Below are positions 13,472-20,834 of a stretch of 21,463 nucleotides of DNA, piece by piece. Source of the DNA: Thermodesulfobacteriota bacterium (GTDB taxonomy: Bacteria; Desulfobacterota_D; UBA1144; Nemesobacterales; UBA2774); the NCBI GenBank assembly GCA_039028315.1, contig JBCCIH010000009.1, forward strand, positions 1 through 21,463, written 5' to 3'. The position numbers and the translations under genes were made by a program. Each line of letters opens with the position of its first letter. Positions within the stretch are counted from its first letter, which is position 1. The notes under the pieces were generated by a model, which had not been told where the DNA came from, made no database searches, and worked only from the letters and a program-made list of their open reading frames with translations.

Positions 13472-14545
13472 ATGAGCAGAAAAAGAATAGTTGTAGCTAT
13501 GAGCGGCGGCGTAGACAGCACGACGGTGGCTGCAATGCTTAAAGAAAAGGGTCATGAAGTTATAGGCATCACAATGCAGCTTTTGGACTATAAAGATGCA
13601 GAAGGGGGATGTTGTTCACTTGACCATGTGATTGACGCAAGACGCGTTGCGCAAGAGCTTGGTATTCCTCACTATGTTGTAAATTTTGTAGATTCTTTCA
13701 AAGAGCTCGTTCTAAAGGACTACGTAGAGAAATATGAATCCGGCAAAACCCCCATACCATGTGTTTTGTGCAATCAGTATGTGAAATTTGACCTGCTCCT
13801 AAAAAGAGCGCTTGAGCTGGGAGCTGACTACTTAGCAACCGGACACTATGCAAAAATAAATTATGAAAACGGCAGATACTCGCTGAGCAAAGCTGATGAT
13901 GAGAACAAGGATCAAACCTATTTTCTCTATACCCTAAGTCAAAAAGAGCTAAGCCAACTAATGTTCCCACTTGGATCACTGAGAAAGGATGAGGTAAGAG
14001 ATTTAGCGCGCAGTCTAAACTTAAAATTAGCTGAAAAACCAGATAGCACAGGCGTGTGTTTTGTTCCCTCTGACAATTATAGGGACTATCTTATTAGCCA
14101 AAATGCCTTTACACAATTAGAAGGCGAGATTGTTGACACAAGCGGCGAGGTACTTGGAAAGCATAGGGGCATTTATTCTTTCACAGTAGGGCAGCGAAGA
14201 GGGCTTGGGATAGCTACAGGAAAACCGATGTACGTGGTGGGCCTTGTACCTAAGGAGAACAAAGTAATAGTGGGTGAAGAAGATAAAATATACAGCAGCA
14301 AGCTGGTAGCTGAGAACCTATCGTGGGTAGAAGAAAAAAATCCAATTGAAGAAAATGGAATAGAAGTAAAAGCAAAAGTTAGAAATAGACACATTGAAGA
14401 TGACGCTTTGGTAAAAATGACCTCAGAATCAAATGCAGAAATTGAGTTTAAAAACCCTCAGCGTGCAATCACACCAGGGCAAGCAGTGGTATTATATAAA
14501 GATAAAAAAGTCTTAGGGGGAGGCTGGATTAACAGGGTCTTATAG
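13472..14545 (+). CDS. mnmA: tRNA-specific 2-thiouridylase MnmA
   Basis: At 357 residues this is the normal length for MnmA, which adenylates and thiolates U34 of tRNA-Lys, -Glu and -Gln in the cytoplasm. The PP-loop SGGVDS is at 11-16. The catalytic cysteine pair is Cys100 in VLCNQYVKF and Cys196 in STGVCFV. ATGHYAKI, DQTYFLYTL, FTVGQRRGLGIA and the C-terminal VLGGGWI are further family marks. A GGCC doublet at 45-48 places two extra cysteines near the tRNA-binding region, as in many non-gammaproteobacterial MnmA proteins. There is no clear Shine-Dalgarno site. mtaB follows after 2 bases. Confidence 0.97.
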   Translation: MSRKRIVVAMSGGVDSTTVAAMLKEKGHEVIGITMQLLDYKDAEGGCCSLDHVIDARRVAQELGIPHYVVNFVDSFKELVLKDYVEKYESGKTPIPCVLCNQYVKFDLLLKRALELGADYLATGHYAKINYENGRYSLSKADDENKDQTYFLYTLSQKELSQLMFPLGSLRKDEVRDLARSLNLKLAEKPDSTGVCFVPSDNYRDYLISQNAFTQLEGEIVDTSGEVLGKHRGIYSFTVGQRRGLGIATGKPMYVVGLVPKENKVIVGEEDKIYSSKLVAENLSWVEEKNPIEENGIEVKAKVRNRHIEDDALVKMTSESNAEIEFKNPQRAITPGQAVVLYKDKKVLGGGWINRVL

Positions 14546-14547
14546 AC

Positions 14548-15846
14548 ATGAAAAGTATTTCAATAGTCACCCTTGGGTGCAAAGTAAACCAATATGATAC
14601 AGCTGTAATATTAAATCAGCTTCCTAAAAGCAGATATAAAAGAGTTCCATTTTCAGACAAAGCAGATGTGTATGTCATAGATACCTGCACAGTAACTCAC
14701 AGAGCAGACTCGGAGGCCAGAAATTATATTAACCGTGCTAAGAGAGCTAACCCTGATGGTCTGGTTGTAGTTACAGGGTGCTATGCCCAAGTATCGCCTG
14801 AAGAGCTTAAAGAAGTAAAGGGGGTCGATTACGTAATAGGAAACTCTCACAAGTTCACATCACTTCTCAAAATTATTAGAGAGGGTGAGCGGCAGCAAGA
14901 GCCCAAGGTTTTCATCTCAGACATATTCAAGGAAAAAAAGAAGGGATTTGAATCACCAGATATTGAAGTTTTCCCGGGAAGAACAAGAGCATTTCTAAAA
15001 GTGCAGGACGGATGCAACTATGCTTGCACATTTTGTATTATTCCAAGGGCAAGAGGACGTTCAAGAAGCCTTGATATCCCAGAGATACTAAGCCGCATGG
15101 AAAAACTAGCAAACTCCGGCTACAAGGAGATAGTACTTACCGGCGTTCATATCGCCAGCTATGGTAGAGAAATGGGATCCAGCTTCTTTGAACTGCTCAA
15201 AGAGATTGAAAAAGAGAAAATAGTAGGGCGTGTAAGATTGACTTCTTTAGACCCTGCAGATACTGAGCCTGAGCTAATAGATTTTATAGCTGACTCTCAA
15301 ACTATTTGTCCGCAGTTTCATATAGCTCTTCAAAGTGGTGATAATGAAGTTCTAAAAGCAATGAGAAGAAGATACAACCAGGATAAATTTTTTGAAATAA
15401 CCGATCTAATACGAAAAAGAATCCCTGATGCTGCTATTGGTTCTGATATTATGGTTGGGTTCCCCGGAGAAACTGAAGCACAATTTAACAACACCTACAA
15501 TGTGGCCAAAGAATCTGCACTTACTTATTTTCATGTGTTCCCATATTCTAAGCGAAAGATGACTCCTGCTGCCAATATGCAAAATCAGGTAGCATCGGAT
15601 CAAATTAAAGAAAGAAGTAAAATTCTAAGAGATCTGGGCAGCACCAAGAAACAAGAGTTTTTTGAAAAGTTTATAGGCAGATCATTTCCCGTACTAATTG
15701 AAAAAGGCTCAAAAGGCACTACTCCTAATTACATACCTGTCAGAATTGATAATCAAGGTTTAGATATAGGTCAGGAAGTAATGGTAAAAATAACTGACGT
15801 TGTTAACGAAGAAGCAGTTGGAGATTTGGTTAGTACCACAAGATAA
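14548..15846 (+). CDS. mtaB: tRNA (t6A37) methylthiotransferase MtaB
   Basis: This 432-residue protein is a MiaB-like methylthiotransferase. The N-terminal auxiliary [4Fe-4S] cluster ligands are Cys11 (LGCKVNQYD, whose K-V wording marks the MtaB subgroup against MiaB's GCQMN), Cys47 (DTCTVTHRADSEARN) and Cys78 (TGCYAQ). The radical SAM cluster motif CNYACTFC holds Cys156, 160 and 163. SDIMVGFPGETE and FHVFPYSKR follow, then a C-terminal TRAM domain. The enzyme converts t6A37 to ms2t6A37 in ANN-decoding tRNAs. The start lies 2 bases after the mnmA stop, implying translational coupling; no separate ribosome site is needed. Confidence 0.95.
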   Translation: MKSISIVTLGCKVNQYDTAVILNQLPKSRYKRVPFSDKADVYVIDTCTVTHRADSEARNYINRAKRANPDGLVVVTGCYAQVSPEELKEVKGVDYVIGNSHKFTSLLKIIREGERQQEPKVFISDIFKEKKKGFESPDIEVFPGRTRAFLKVQDGCNYACTFCIIPRARGRSRSLDIPEILSRMEKLANSGYKEIVLTGVHIASYGREMGSSFFELLKEIEKEKIVGRVRLTSLDPADTEPELIDFIADSQTICPQFHIALQSGDNEVLKAMRRRYNQDKFFEITDLIRKRIPDAAIGSDIMVGFPGETEAQFNNTYNVAKESALTYFHVFPYSKRKMTPAANMQNQVASDQIKERSKILRDLGSTKKQEFFEKFIGRSFPVLIEKGSKGTTPNYIPVRIDNQGLDIGQEVMVKITDVVNEEAVGDLVSTTR

Positions 15847-15855
15847 ATCCTAATT

Positions 15856-16779
15856 ATGCCCACCTACTTAAGACTCTTCGCACTTGTATTATTCTTAATC
15901 CAATCATCATGTTACTTTGGCTATTCTTCAGGCAAAGAGCTCTCTGAGGCAAATTGGTACGATTCTGATCAAACTCTAAAAATCTGGGCCTTAGCTGACA
16001 TTCAGCCCACTGATGAAGGCGATAAAGAGGCATTTGAAATATCCATTAGGGATATAAACGAAAATGTGCCTAATGTGGATTTTGCAATAGTCGCCGGAGA
16101 CATAGTGAATAAAACTGATGAAGAAGTATTTGATTGGTACGTGGAGACAAGAGATAGATCATATATAAACGAGTGGTATGAAATTATAGGAAACCACGAT
16201 TTAAAATCTGACATGGGCGAGCTTTTTCGTGAAAAGCTTCGTCAGGAAGTCAATTATGCATTTACAAAGGATAATATGCTGTTTATTTTCATGTCTGACT
16301 CTGAAAGGGGAAAACCTACTGTAATATCAGATGAGACATTTCTATGGTGGAAGGATTTAGTTGTTAACAACCAAGATAAGATTATTGTAGTAACAACCCA
16401 TGCACCACTTGAAGACAGCGGTATCCCTTTTTCTTCCTTTACAGACAGACAGGTCATAGATTCAGAGCGTTTCACTAAAGTATTAGAAGAATATGATGTA
16501 GACCTTTGGCTATCAGGCCATCTACATATCCCTCATGGGGTCATGAACAACATTGTGGAGAAAGACAAGTTCAATGGAACAATATTTGTTCATATCTCCT
16601 CAATCCGTCCAGAAATCATGGGCTTTAAGGATTCTGAGTCCAGAGTCATAACATTTGCCTGTGGATACGACAAGGTACTCATACAGTCCAGAAACCATGA
16701 AGAGGGCGAGTTTGACACCAACCACAACAGGGTTTTTAAGCTCTCTAAAAAATATGATTGTGAACCTTCTTCCAATTAA
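15856..16779 (+). CDS. Exported metallophosphoesterase with DxQ metal site
   Basis: This 307-residue protein has a hydrophobic N-terminus (residues 5-17) ending at SSC, so it is exported and may be lipidated at Cys19, although position -3 is Gln and the lipobox is imperfect. The calcineurin-like core shows ADIQ (Asp48, Gln50 where His is usual), GDIVNK (Asp82), GNHD (Asn113, His114), THAP (His182) and SGHLH (His222, His224). The DxQ variant is known in some phosphoesterase branches and need not abolish activity. It probably hydrolyses a phosphoester in the periplasm; substrate unknown. It lies 9 bases after mtaB, without a ribosome site, and probably is the last gene of that unit. Confidence 0.85.
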   Translation: MPTYLRLFALVLFLIQSSCYFGYSSGKELSEANWYDSDQTLKIWALADIQPTDEGDKEAFEISIRDINENVPNVDFAIVAGDIVNKTDEEVFDWYVETRDRSYINEWYEIIGNHDLKSDMGELFREKLRQEVNYAFTKDNMLFIFMSDSERGKPTVISDETFLWWKDLVVNNQDKIIVVTTHAPLEDSGIPFSSFTDRQVIDSERFTKVLEEYDVDLWLSGHLHIPHGVMNNIVEKDKFNGTIFVHISSIRPEIMGFKDSESRVITFACGYDKVLIQSRNHEEGEFDTNHNRVFKLSKKYDCEPSSN

Positions 16780-16844
16780 TTACATCCAAATATTAGTAGC
16801 AGAATTTTAGATAGATATTTAATACTATATATAGAGATGGGAAG

Positions 16845-17507
16845 ATGGAAATTGGATTTATCAAGAAACTGATAAATGTCATTTCAACTGGCGAAAATCA
16901 ACCATTAAACAACGCAAGTGATGAAGAGTTAGTTAAAGCATTTGCTGACAACGGTGATGAAGCAGCCTTTGAAGAAATTGTTAACAGATACTCTGATAAA
17001 ATTTACGGATTTGCGCTCAGGATTACTCGTAATGCTAATGATGCAGAAGAAGTTTTCCAGGAAGTATTTCTAATATTAGCAAAGAAGTTAAGCACATTCA
17101 GAGGAGAATCTAAATTCTCAAGCTGGCTATATAGGGTTACAGCAAATACGAGCTATATGTACCTGCGTACTCAAAAAAAACATGACAGCAACTTAAGCCT
17201 TGAAACCTATTCGCCTTATGATGAAGAGGGCACTCTTATGGGCAAAATAATGTATAAGGATTGGAGCTCCAGACCTGATATAATTATTTTCAGCAAAGAG
17301 GCTCTTGAAATTATTGACAAATCGATTAATGATTTACCTGAGTCCTACAGAACTGTTTTTCATCTAAGAGATATAGAAGGTCTTTCAAACGAAGAAGTGG
17401 CAGATGTACTTGAGCTTTCCATATCCGCAGTTAAATCGAGACTTCATAGAGCTAGGCTCTTTCTTAGGGATAGGTTGTCTGACTACTTTTATGAATGGAG
17501 AAAATAG
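16845..17507 (+). CDS. ECF-type RNA polymerase sigma factor
   Basis: This 220-residue protein has only the sigma2 and sigma4 regions, as in group 4 (ECF) sigma factors. Sigma2 covers about residues 41-110: AFEEIVNRYSDKIYGFALRI, DAEEVFQEVF (core-binding), then SKFSSWLYRVTAN (-10 recognition). Sigma4 is about 153-212: LPESYRTVFHLRDIEGLSNE followed by the HTH with EVADVLELSISAVKSRLHRAR. The start ATG has a weak GGGAAG in front. It is followed immediately by a zinc-type anti-sigma gene, so activity is likely set by that partner. The regulon is not visible; I found no GGAAC-type -35 in front of its own gene. Confidence 0.95.
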   Translation: MEIGFIKKLINVISTGENQPLNNASDEELVKAFADNGDEAAFEEIVNRYSDKIYGFALRITRNANDAEEVFQEVFLILAKKLSTFRGESKFSSWLYRVTANTSYMYLRTQKKHDSNLSLETYSPYDEEGTLMGKIMYKDWSSRPDIIIFSKEALEIIDKSINDLPESYRTVFHLRDIEGLSNEEVADVLELSISAVKSRLHRARLFLRDRLSDYFYEWRK

Positions 17508-17509
17508 AT

Positions 17510-17749
17510 ATGTTTATGTGTAAAGACGTGGTCGAAAACATAATGGTTTATATCGATGATGAACTCGATTTAGAGACCCTTAAAGAGCTAGAGAAACATA
17601 CTGGCGTCTGTCCGGAATGTATGGCCTTTGTTAACACCTATCGAAGAATGTTGGAAGTTACAGGAAAATTAAAAGAGAAACACTTTGTTACCCCTGATGT
17701 AAGAAACCGTCTAAGAGTACTACTTAAATCAAAGATAAAACCTTGCTAA
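17510..17749 (+). CDS. Small soluble zinc-binding anti-sigma factor (zf-HC2 type)
   Basis: The start is placed at the ATG at 17510, nine bases after GGAG (17497-17500) and 2 bases after the sigma stop; an in-frame ATG at 17495 would overlap the sigma gene and the ribosome site. The product has 79 residues with Cys4, then His30-x3-Cys34-x2-Cys37 (EKHTGVCPEC), the classic ZAS zinc site found in RsrA/ChrR-like anti-sigma proteins. There is no membrane segment after residue 40, so it is cytoplasmic. It probably binds the preceding sigma factor and may release it on oxidative or metal stress, since the zinc cysteines can be redox sensitive. The trigger is an inference. Confidence 0.85.
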   Translation: MFMCKDVVENIMVYIDDELDLETLKELEKHTGVCPECMAFVNTYRRMLEVTGKLKEKHFVTPDVRNRLRVLLKSKIKPC

Positions 17750-17767
17750 TATATTTGACAATATACT

Positions 17768-18433
17768 TTAGTTAGAATCCTGACCTTTAGTTTCCACATT
17801 AAATCCTGTGCTCAGTCCAGGTTGAGCTTGATTAATCTGATAGTAAATTGCGGTTGCTCTGTCTGAATCGCCGAGCTGTTCGTATGACAGGGCCATGTGC
17901 ATTTTTGCAATTGTTAAATAAGGGCTTTGAGGCTCAGTTATTTCCGAAAGATAATCTATGGCTTTCTGCCATTCATTTTGGTTGAAATAAGCCAAACCTT
18001 GAGTGAGCTTTGCTGAATCTACCAGCATTGGCTCATCTGTTTCATTCGCCTTAAAACGATCGAGCAAGCTTAGAGACTCCTGGTAATTCCCCTCATTAAA
18101 ATTAATCATTGCCGCATAATAAAGTGCTACGTTTGAAACCCCGCTATTCGGGTGTTCTTTTTCAAGTTCCAAGAAACCAGCTAGAGCTCCTTCAGTGTCG
18201 CCTGAATCTAATTTATTCATAGCGCTTTGAAACATATTGTTTGCTTCGATTCCCTGATTCTGCGAGCTCGTGTTAATAAAGAATGCTCCTACCAAAACAA
18301 CTATAACTACTACTACTGCTATCAGAATTTTTTTTGCGTGATCAGATGTAAAATCAACAATTCGCCCGACCGTTTTATTAAATTCGTCAGGCTGCTTTAG
18401 ATCTTTTTCAGTATATTTTATTTTTGTAGACAT
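17768..18433 (-). CDS. Membrane-anchored tetratricopeptide repeat protein (YfgM-like)
   Basis: This 221-residue protein has a cytoplasmic N-terminus (KYTEKDLKQPDEFNKTVGRI), one membrane segment (about 35-53, valine/isoleucine-rich), then at least four TPR-like helical pairs on the far side (EANNMFQSAMNKLDSGDTEG, VALYYAAMINFNEGNYQESL, LTQGLAYFNQNEWQKAIDYL, MHMALSYEQLGDSDRATAIY). The plan matches YfgM-type inner-membrane proteins that associate with the Sec machinery or chaperones. It is convergent with the anti-sigma gene across an 18-base gap without a clear terminator. The minus-strand promoter predicts a transcript starting only about 2 bases before the ATG, and no Shine-Dalgarno site is present. 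Confidence 0.85.
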   Translation of the reverse strand: MSTKIKYTEKDLKQPDEFNKTVGRIVDFTSDHAKKILIAVVVVIVVLVGAFFINTSSQNQGIEANNMFQSAMNKLDSGDTEGALAGFLELEKEHPNSGVSNVALYYAAMINFNEGNYQESLSLLDRFKANETDEPMLVDSAKLTQGLAYFNQNEWQKAIDYLSEITEPQSPYLTIAKMHMALSYEQLGDSDRATAIYYQINQAQPGLSTGFNVETKGQDSN

Positions 18434-18441
18434 AGGGGGAA

Positions 18442-18469
18442 ATTATAATCAGAGCTTAAAGAATTACAA
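18442..18469 (-). promoter_or_regulatory. Promoter of the TPR gene, predicting a leaderless mRNA
   Basis: On the minus strand TTGTAA (18469-18464) and an exact TATAAT (18447-18442) are 16 bases apart. The predicted start is near 18435, two bases before the ATG (18433-18431). The bases between are a C-run, not a ribosome site. Confidence 0.6.
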
Positions 18470-18480
18470 GATCGGCGCAC

Positions 18481-18509
18481 TTAAATCGTAAGAATAACCC
18501 AGTGATAAT
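18481..18509 (+). promoter_or_regulatory. Candidate promoter of the NfeD-slipin operon
   Basis: TTAAAT (18481-18486) and GATAAT (18504-18509) are separated by 17 bases. The predicted leader of about 43 bases holds a tandem TTGCAG repeat (18512-18517, 18519-18524), a GTGTA-AAGC-TACAC hairpin and a TGGAG ribosome site. Confidence 0.45.
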
Positions 18510-18558
18510 CCTTGCAGATTGCAGTGTGTAAAGCTACACTTCTAATGGAGAAACTATA

Positions 18559-19971
18559 ATGCTAAAACGACTCTCTATATTGCTTATACTTATGTCAGCA
18601 TTCAGTTTTTATCTGAGCTATGCAGATACAGATAAAGAACCAGCTGAAAAAGAACAGAACTCCACTGATACTCTGCCGCCCAATGATATAGTTCTAATTC
18701 AGATAAACGGAACTATAAACCCGGCAACTCTTGATTATATAAAAGCAGGTCTCAATGAAGCTGAAGCTAAATCCGCAGGCGCTTTGTTTATACTTTTAGA
18801 TACACCAGGCGGACTGCTCACTTCTACCAAGGAAATAGTAAAGCTTCTTTTAAACTCTCCGATTCCAGTGGTTGTTTATGTATCCCCAAGCGGCGCTTCA
18901 GCCACATCAGCAGGAGTGTTTATTACAATGGCGGCTAATGTCGCGGCAATGGCCCCTGGAACCAGCATAGGCGCTGCCGCTCCCGTATCACTTAGCCCGC
19001 GAGGTAAGCAGCCTGAAAATAAAGACCAGTCTCCGAGTACGGACAAGAAGGATGAAAAGGAAGGGAAATCAGAGGAAAAAACTAATGAAGATGTAATGAG
19101 CGAGAAAATTGAAAATTATGCTTCTTCATTTATTGAGAGTATTGCTGAGCATAGAGGACGTAATGTAGAGTGGGCGATTGATGCAGTTAGAGAGAGCGAT
19201 TCCATAACTGCGACCAAGGCGCTTGAGTTAAAAGTAATAGATATTGTATCTCCTAGCTTAAGTGAACTGCAAACACAGATAAACGGTATGAAAGTTAATG
19301 TGCCCAGCGGCGAAGTCACACTTAACACAAAAGACGCCAAGATTGAAAGGATTTCCATGAGCCCCAAACAAAAGTTAATTGATGTATTAAGCACCCCAGA
19401 TATCGCATTTCTTTTATTATCCTTAGGCTCACTTGGTCTTTTGTTAGAATTCTATAACCCTGGACTAATTTTCCCTGGAGTAGCCGGAGTAGTTTGCCTA
19501 ATGTTGGGCTTTGTATCATTTCAGATTCTTCCATTTAACTACGCAGGAGTTGTGCTTCTAGCGGTTGCTCTTGGGTTGTTTATAACAGAGGTCTATGTGT
19601 CTAGCTACGGGCTTTTGACGACAGGAGGGGTTATAAGCTTTGCACTGGGAGCGCTGTTATTGTTTGACACTCCTGACTCTGATGTCAGAGTAGGGTACGG
19701 AGTAGTAATAGCCTCTACGGCTGCTATAGTTCTATTTTTCGGCTATGTGCTGTTCTATTTAATCAGAGCTCAAAAGCTGGCACCACAGATGGGCATGGAA
19801 GGAATAGTAGGGCAGGAAGGAACAGCGGCTTCTGATATACTTCAGAGCGGTAAGGTCTATATAATGGGAGAGTACTGGGATGCCCAGAGTGATCAGCCGA
19901 TAAGTGATGGAGATAAAATAAAAGTTGTAGAATCTAAAAAAGGGTTCAAACTTAAAGTAGAAAAAATCTAA
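18559..19971 (+). CDS. NfeD family protein with ClpP-like serine protease domain
   Basis: This 470-residue protein is a long-form NfeD. A signal peptide (1-22) leads to a ClpP/SppA-like protease domain (about 42-232) with DTPGGLL at 81-87 and the nucleophile loop SGASATSAG. By comparison with archaeal PH1510, Ser117 should be the nucleophile and Lys183 (MSEKIENYASSF) its partner. A hydrophilic Lys/Glu/Ser-rich insert of about 30 residues (149-178) separates them. Membrane segments follow (about 280-298, 303-345, 352-370, 378-403), then the C-terminal NfeD OB-fold (GMEGIVGQEGTA, GKVYIMGEYWDA). In known pairs this protease cleaves its stomatin partner, encoded here 24 bases downstream. It is probably involved in membrane quality control. 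Confidence 0.93.
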   Translation: MLKRLSILLILMSAFSFYLSYADTDKEPAEKEQNSTDTLPPNDIVLIQINGTINPATLDYIKAGLNEAEAKSAGALFILLDTPGGLLTSTKEIVKLLLNSPIPVVVYVSPSGASATSAGVFITMAANVAAMAPGTSIGAAAPVSLSPRGKQPENKDQSPSTDKKDEKEGKSEEKTNEDVMSEKIENYASSFIESIAEHRGRNVEWAIDAVRESDSITATKALELKVIDIVSPSLSELQTQINGMKVNVPSGEVTLNTKDAKIERISMSPKQKLIDVLSTPDIAFLLLSLGSLGLLLEFYNPGLIFPGVAGVVCLMLGFVSFQILPFNYAGVVLLAVALGLFITEVYVSSYGLLTTGGVISFALGALLLFDTPDSDVRVGYGVVIASTAAIVLFFGYVLFYLIRAQKLAPQMGMEGIVGQEGTAASDILQSGKVYIMGEYWDAQSDQPISDGDKIKVVESKKGFKLKVEKI

Positions 19972-19995
19972 CAATAACATCAGGAGGCAGCAAAA

Positions 19996-20808
19996 ATGTT
20001 TTCACCTGTATTTATTTTCATAGGAATTATAGCGCTTTTCATATTATCGGGAATAAAAATTCTAAACGAGTATGAAAGAGGGGTAGTTTTCAGATTGGGA
20101 AGGATTGTCGACCTTAAAGGCCCCGGTTTTAAATGGATCATACCCATGGTAGATAAGATGACAAAGATAAGCCTTCGTCTTATCACAATGGATGTGCCTC
20201 CTCAGGACGTTATAACCAGAGACAACGTATCTGTAAAAGTAAACGCAGTCGTTTACTTTAGGGTGGTGGATCCGATTAAAGCAGTAATTCAGGTAGAGAA
20301 CTTTTTGTATGCAACTTCTCAGCTTGCCCAGACTACCCTTAGGAGCGTGCTAGGTCAGGTTGAGTTGGATGAATTACTTGCAGAAAGAGAAAAACTAAAC
20401 CTAAAGCTTCAGGACGTACTAGATAAACAGACAGATGCCTGGGGAATTAAAGTTACTTTGGTTGAGCTTAAATATGTTGACCTTCCAGAGGACATGAAGC
20501 AGATCATGGCTCGTCAGGCTGAGGCAGAAAGAGAAAGAAGAGCTAAGATTATCAGCGCAGAGGGTGAATTCCAGGCAGCTCAGAAACTAACCGAAGCATC
20601 AGAAATATTGGGCCAAAGCCCTATGTCACTTCAGCTAAGATTTTTGCAGACTCTAACTGAGATGTCAGGCAATCAAAGCTCAACAATTGTATTCCCTCTT
20701 CCACTGGATCTCTTGAAGCCATTTTTTGAAAAGGGATTACCTAACGTTATAAAAAATCCTCCAAGCGGATCAGAAGATAATAAGTGGGGCGCAAAAGAAA
20801 ACGAATAA
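19996..20808 (+). CDS. Slipin (prokaryotic stomatin, SPFH/Band 7 family)
   Basis: This 270-residue protein has one N-terminal membrane segment (about 4-20) and an SPFH domain: ILNEYERGVVFRLGRI, KGPGFKWIIPMVDKM, RLITMDVPPQDVITRDNVSV, VNAVVYFRVVDP, TTLRSVLGQVELDELLAERE, WGIKVTLVELKYVDLPEDM. An Ala/Glu/Arg-rich coiled coil (about 170-200) drives oligomers. The C-terminal hydrophobic stretch is also typical. Slipins form membrane microdomain scaffolds and are substrates of the NfeD protease, whose gene is just upstream. An AGGAGG site lies 8 bases before the ATG. It is followed 26 bases later by a substrate-binding lipoprotein gene without a terminator between them. Confidence 0.95.
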   Translation: MFSPVFIFIGIIALFILSGIKILNEYERGVVFRLGRIVDLKGPGFKWIIPMVDKMTKISLRLITMDVPPQDVITRDNVSVKVNAVVYFRVVDPIKAVIQVENFLYATSQLAQTTLRSVLGQVELDELLAEREKLNLKLQDVLDKQTDAWGIKVTLVELKYVDLPEDMKQIMARQAEAERERRAKIISAEGEFQAAQKLTEASEILGQSPMSLQLRFLQTLTEMSGNQSSTIVFPLPLDLLKPFFEKGLPNVIKNPPSGSEDNKWGAKENE

Positions 20809-20834
20809 GACAATCATTACACTGGGAGAATAAA

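Noticed and set aside
17745..17780. AT-rich inverted repeat between the anti-sigma and TPR genes as a terminator
   Set aside because: The stem is AT-only, about six pairs, and lacks a T-run; chance pairing is likely.
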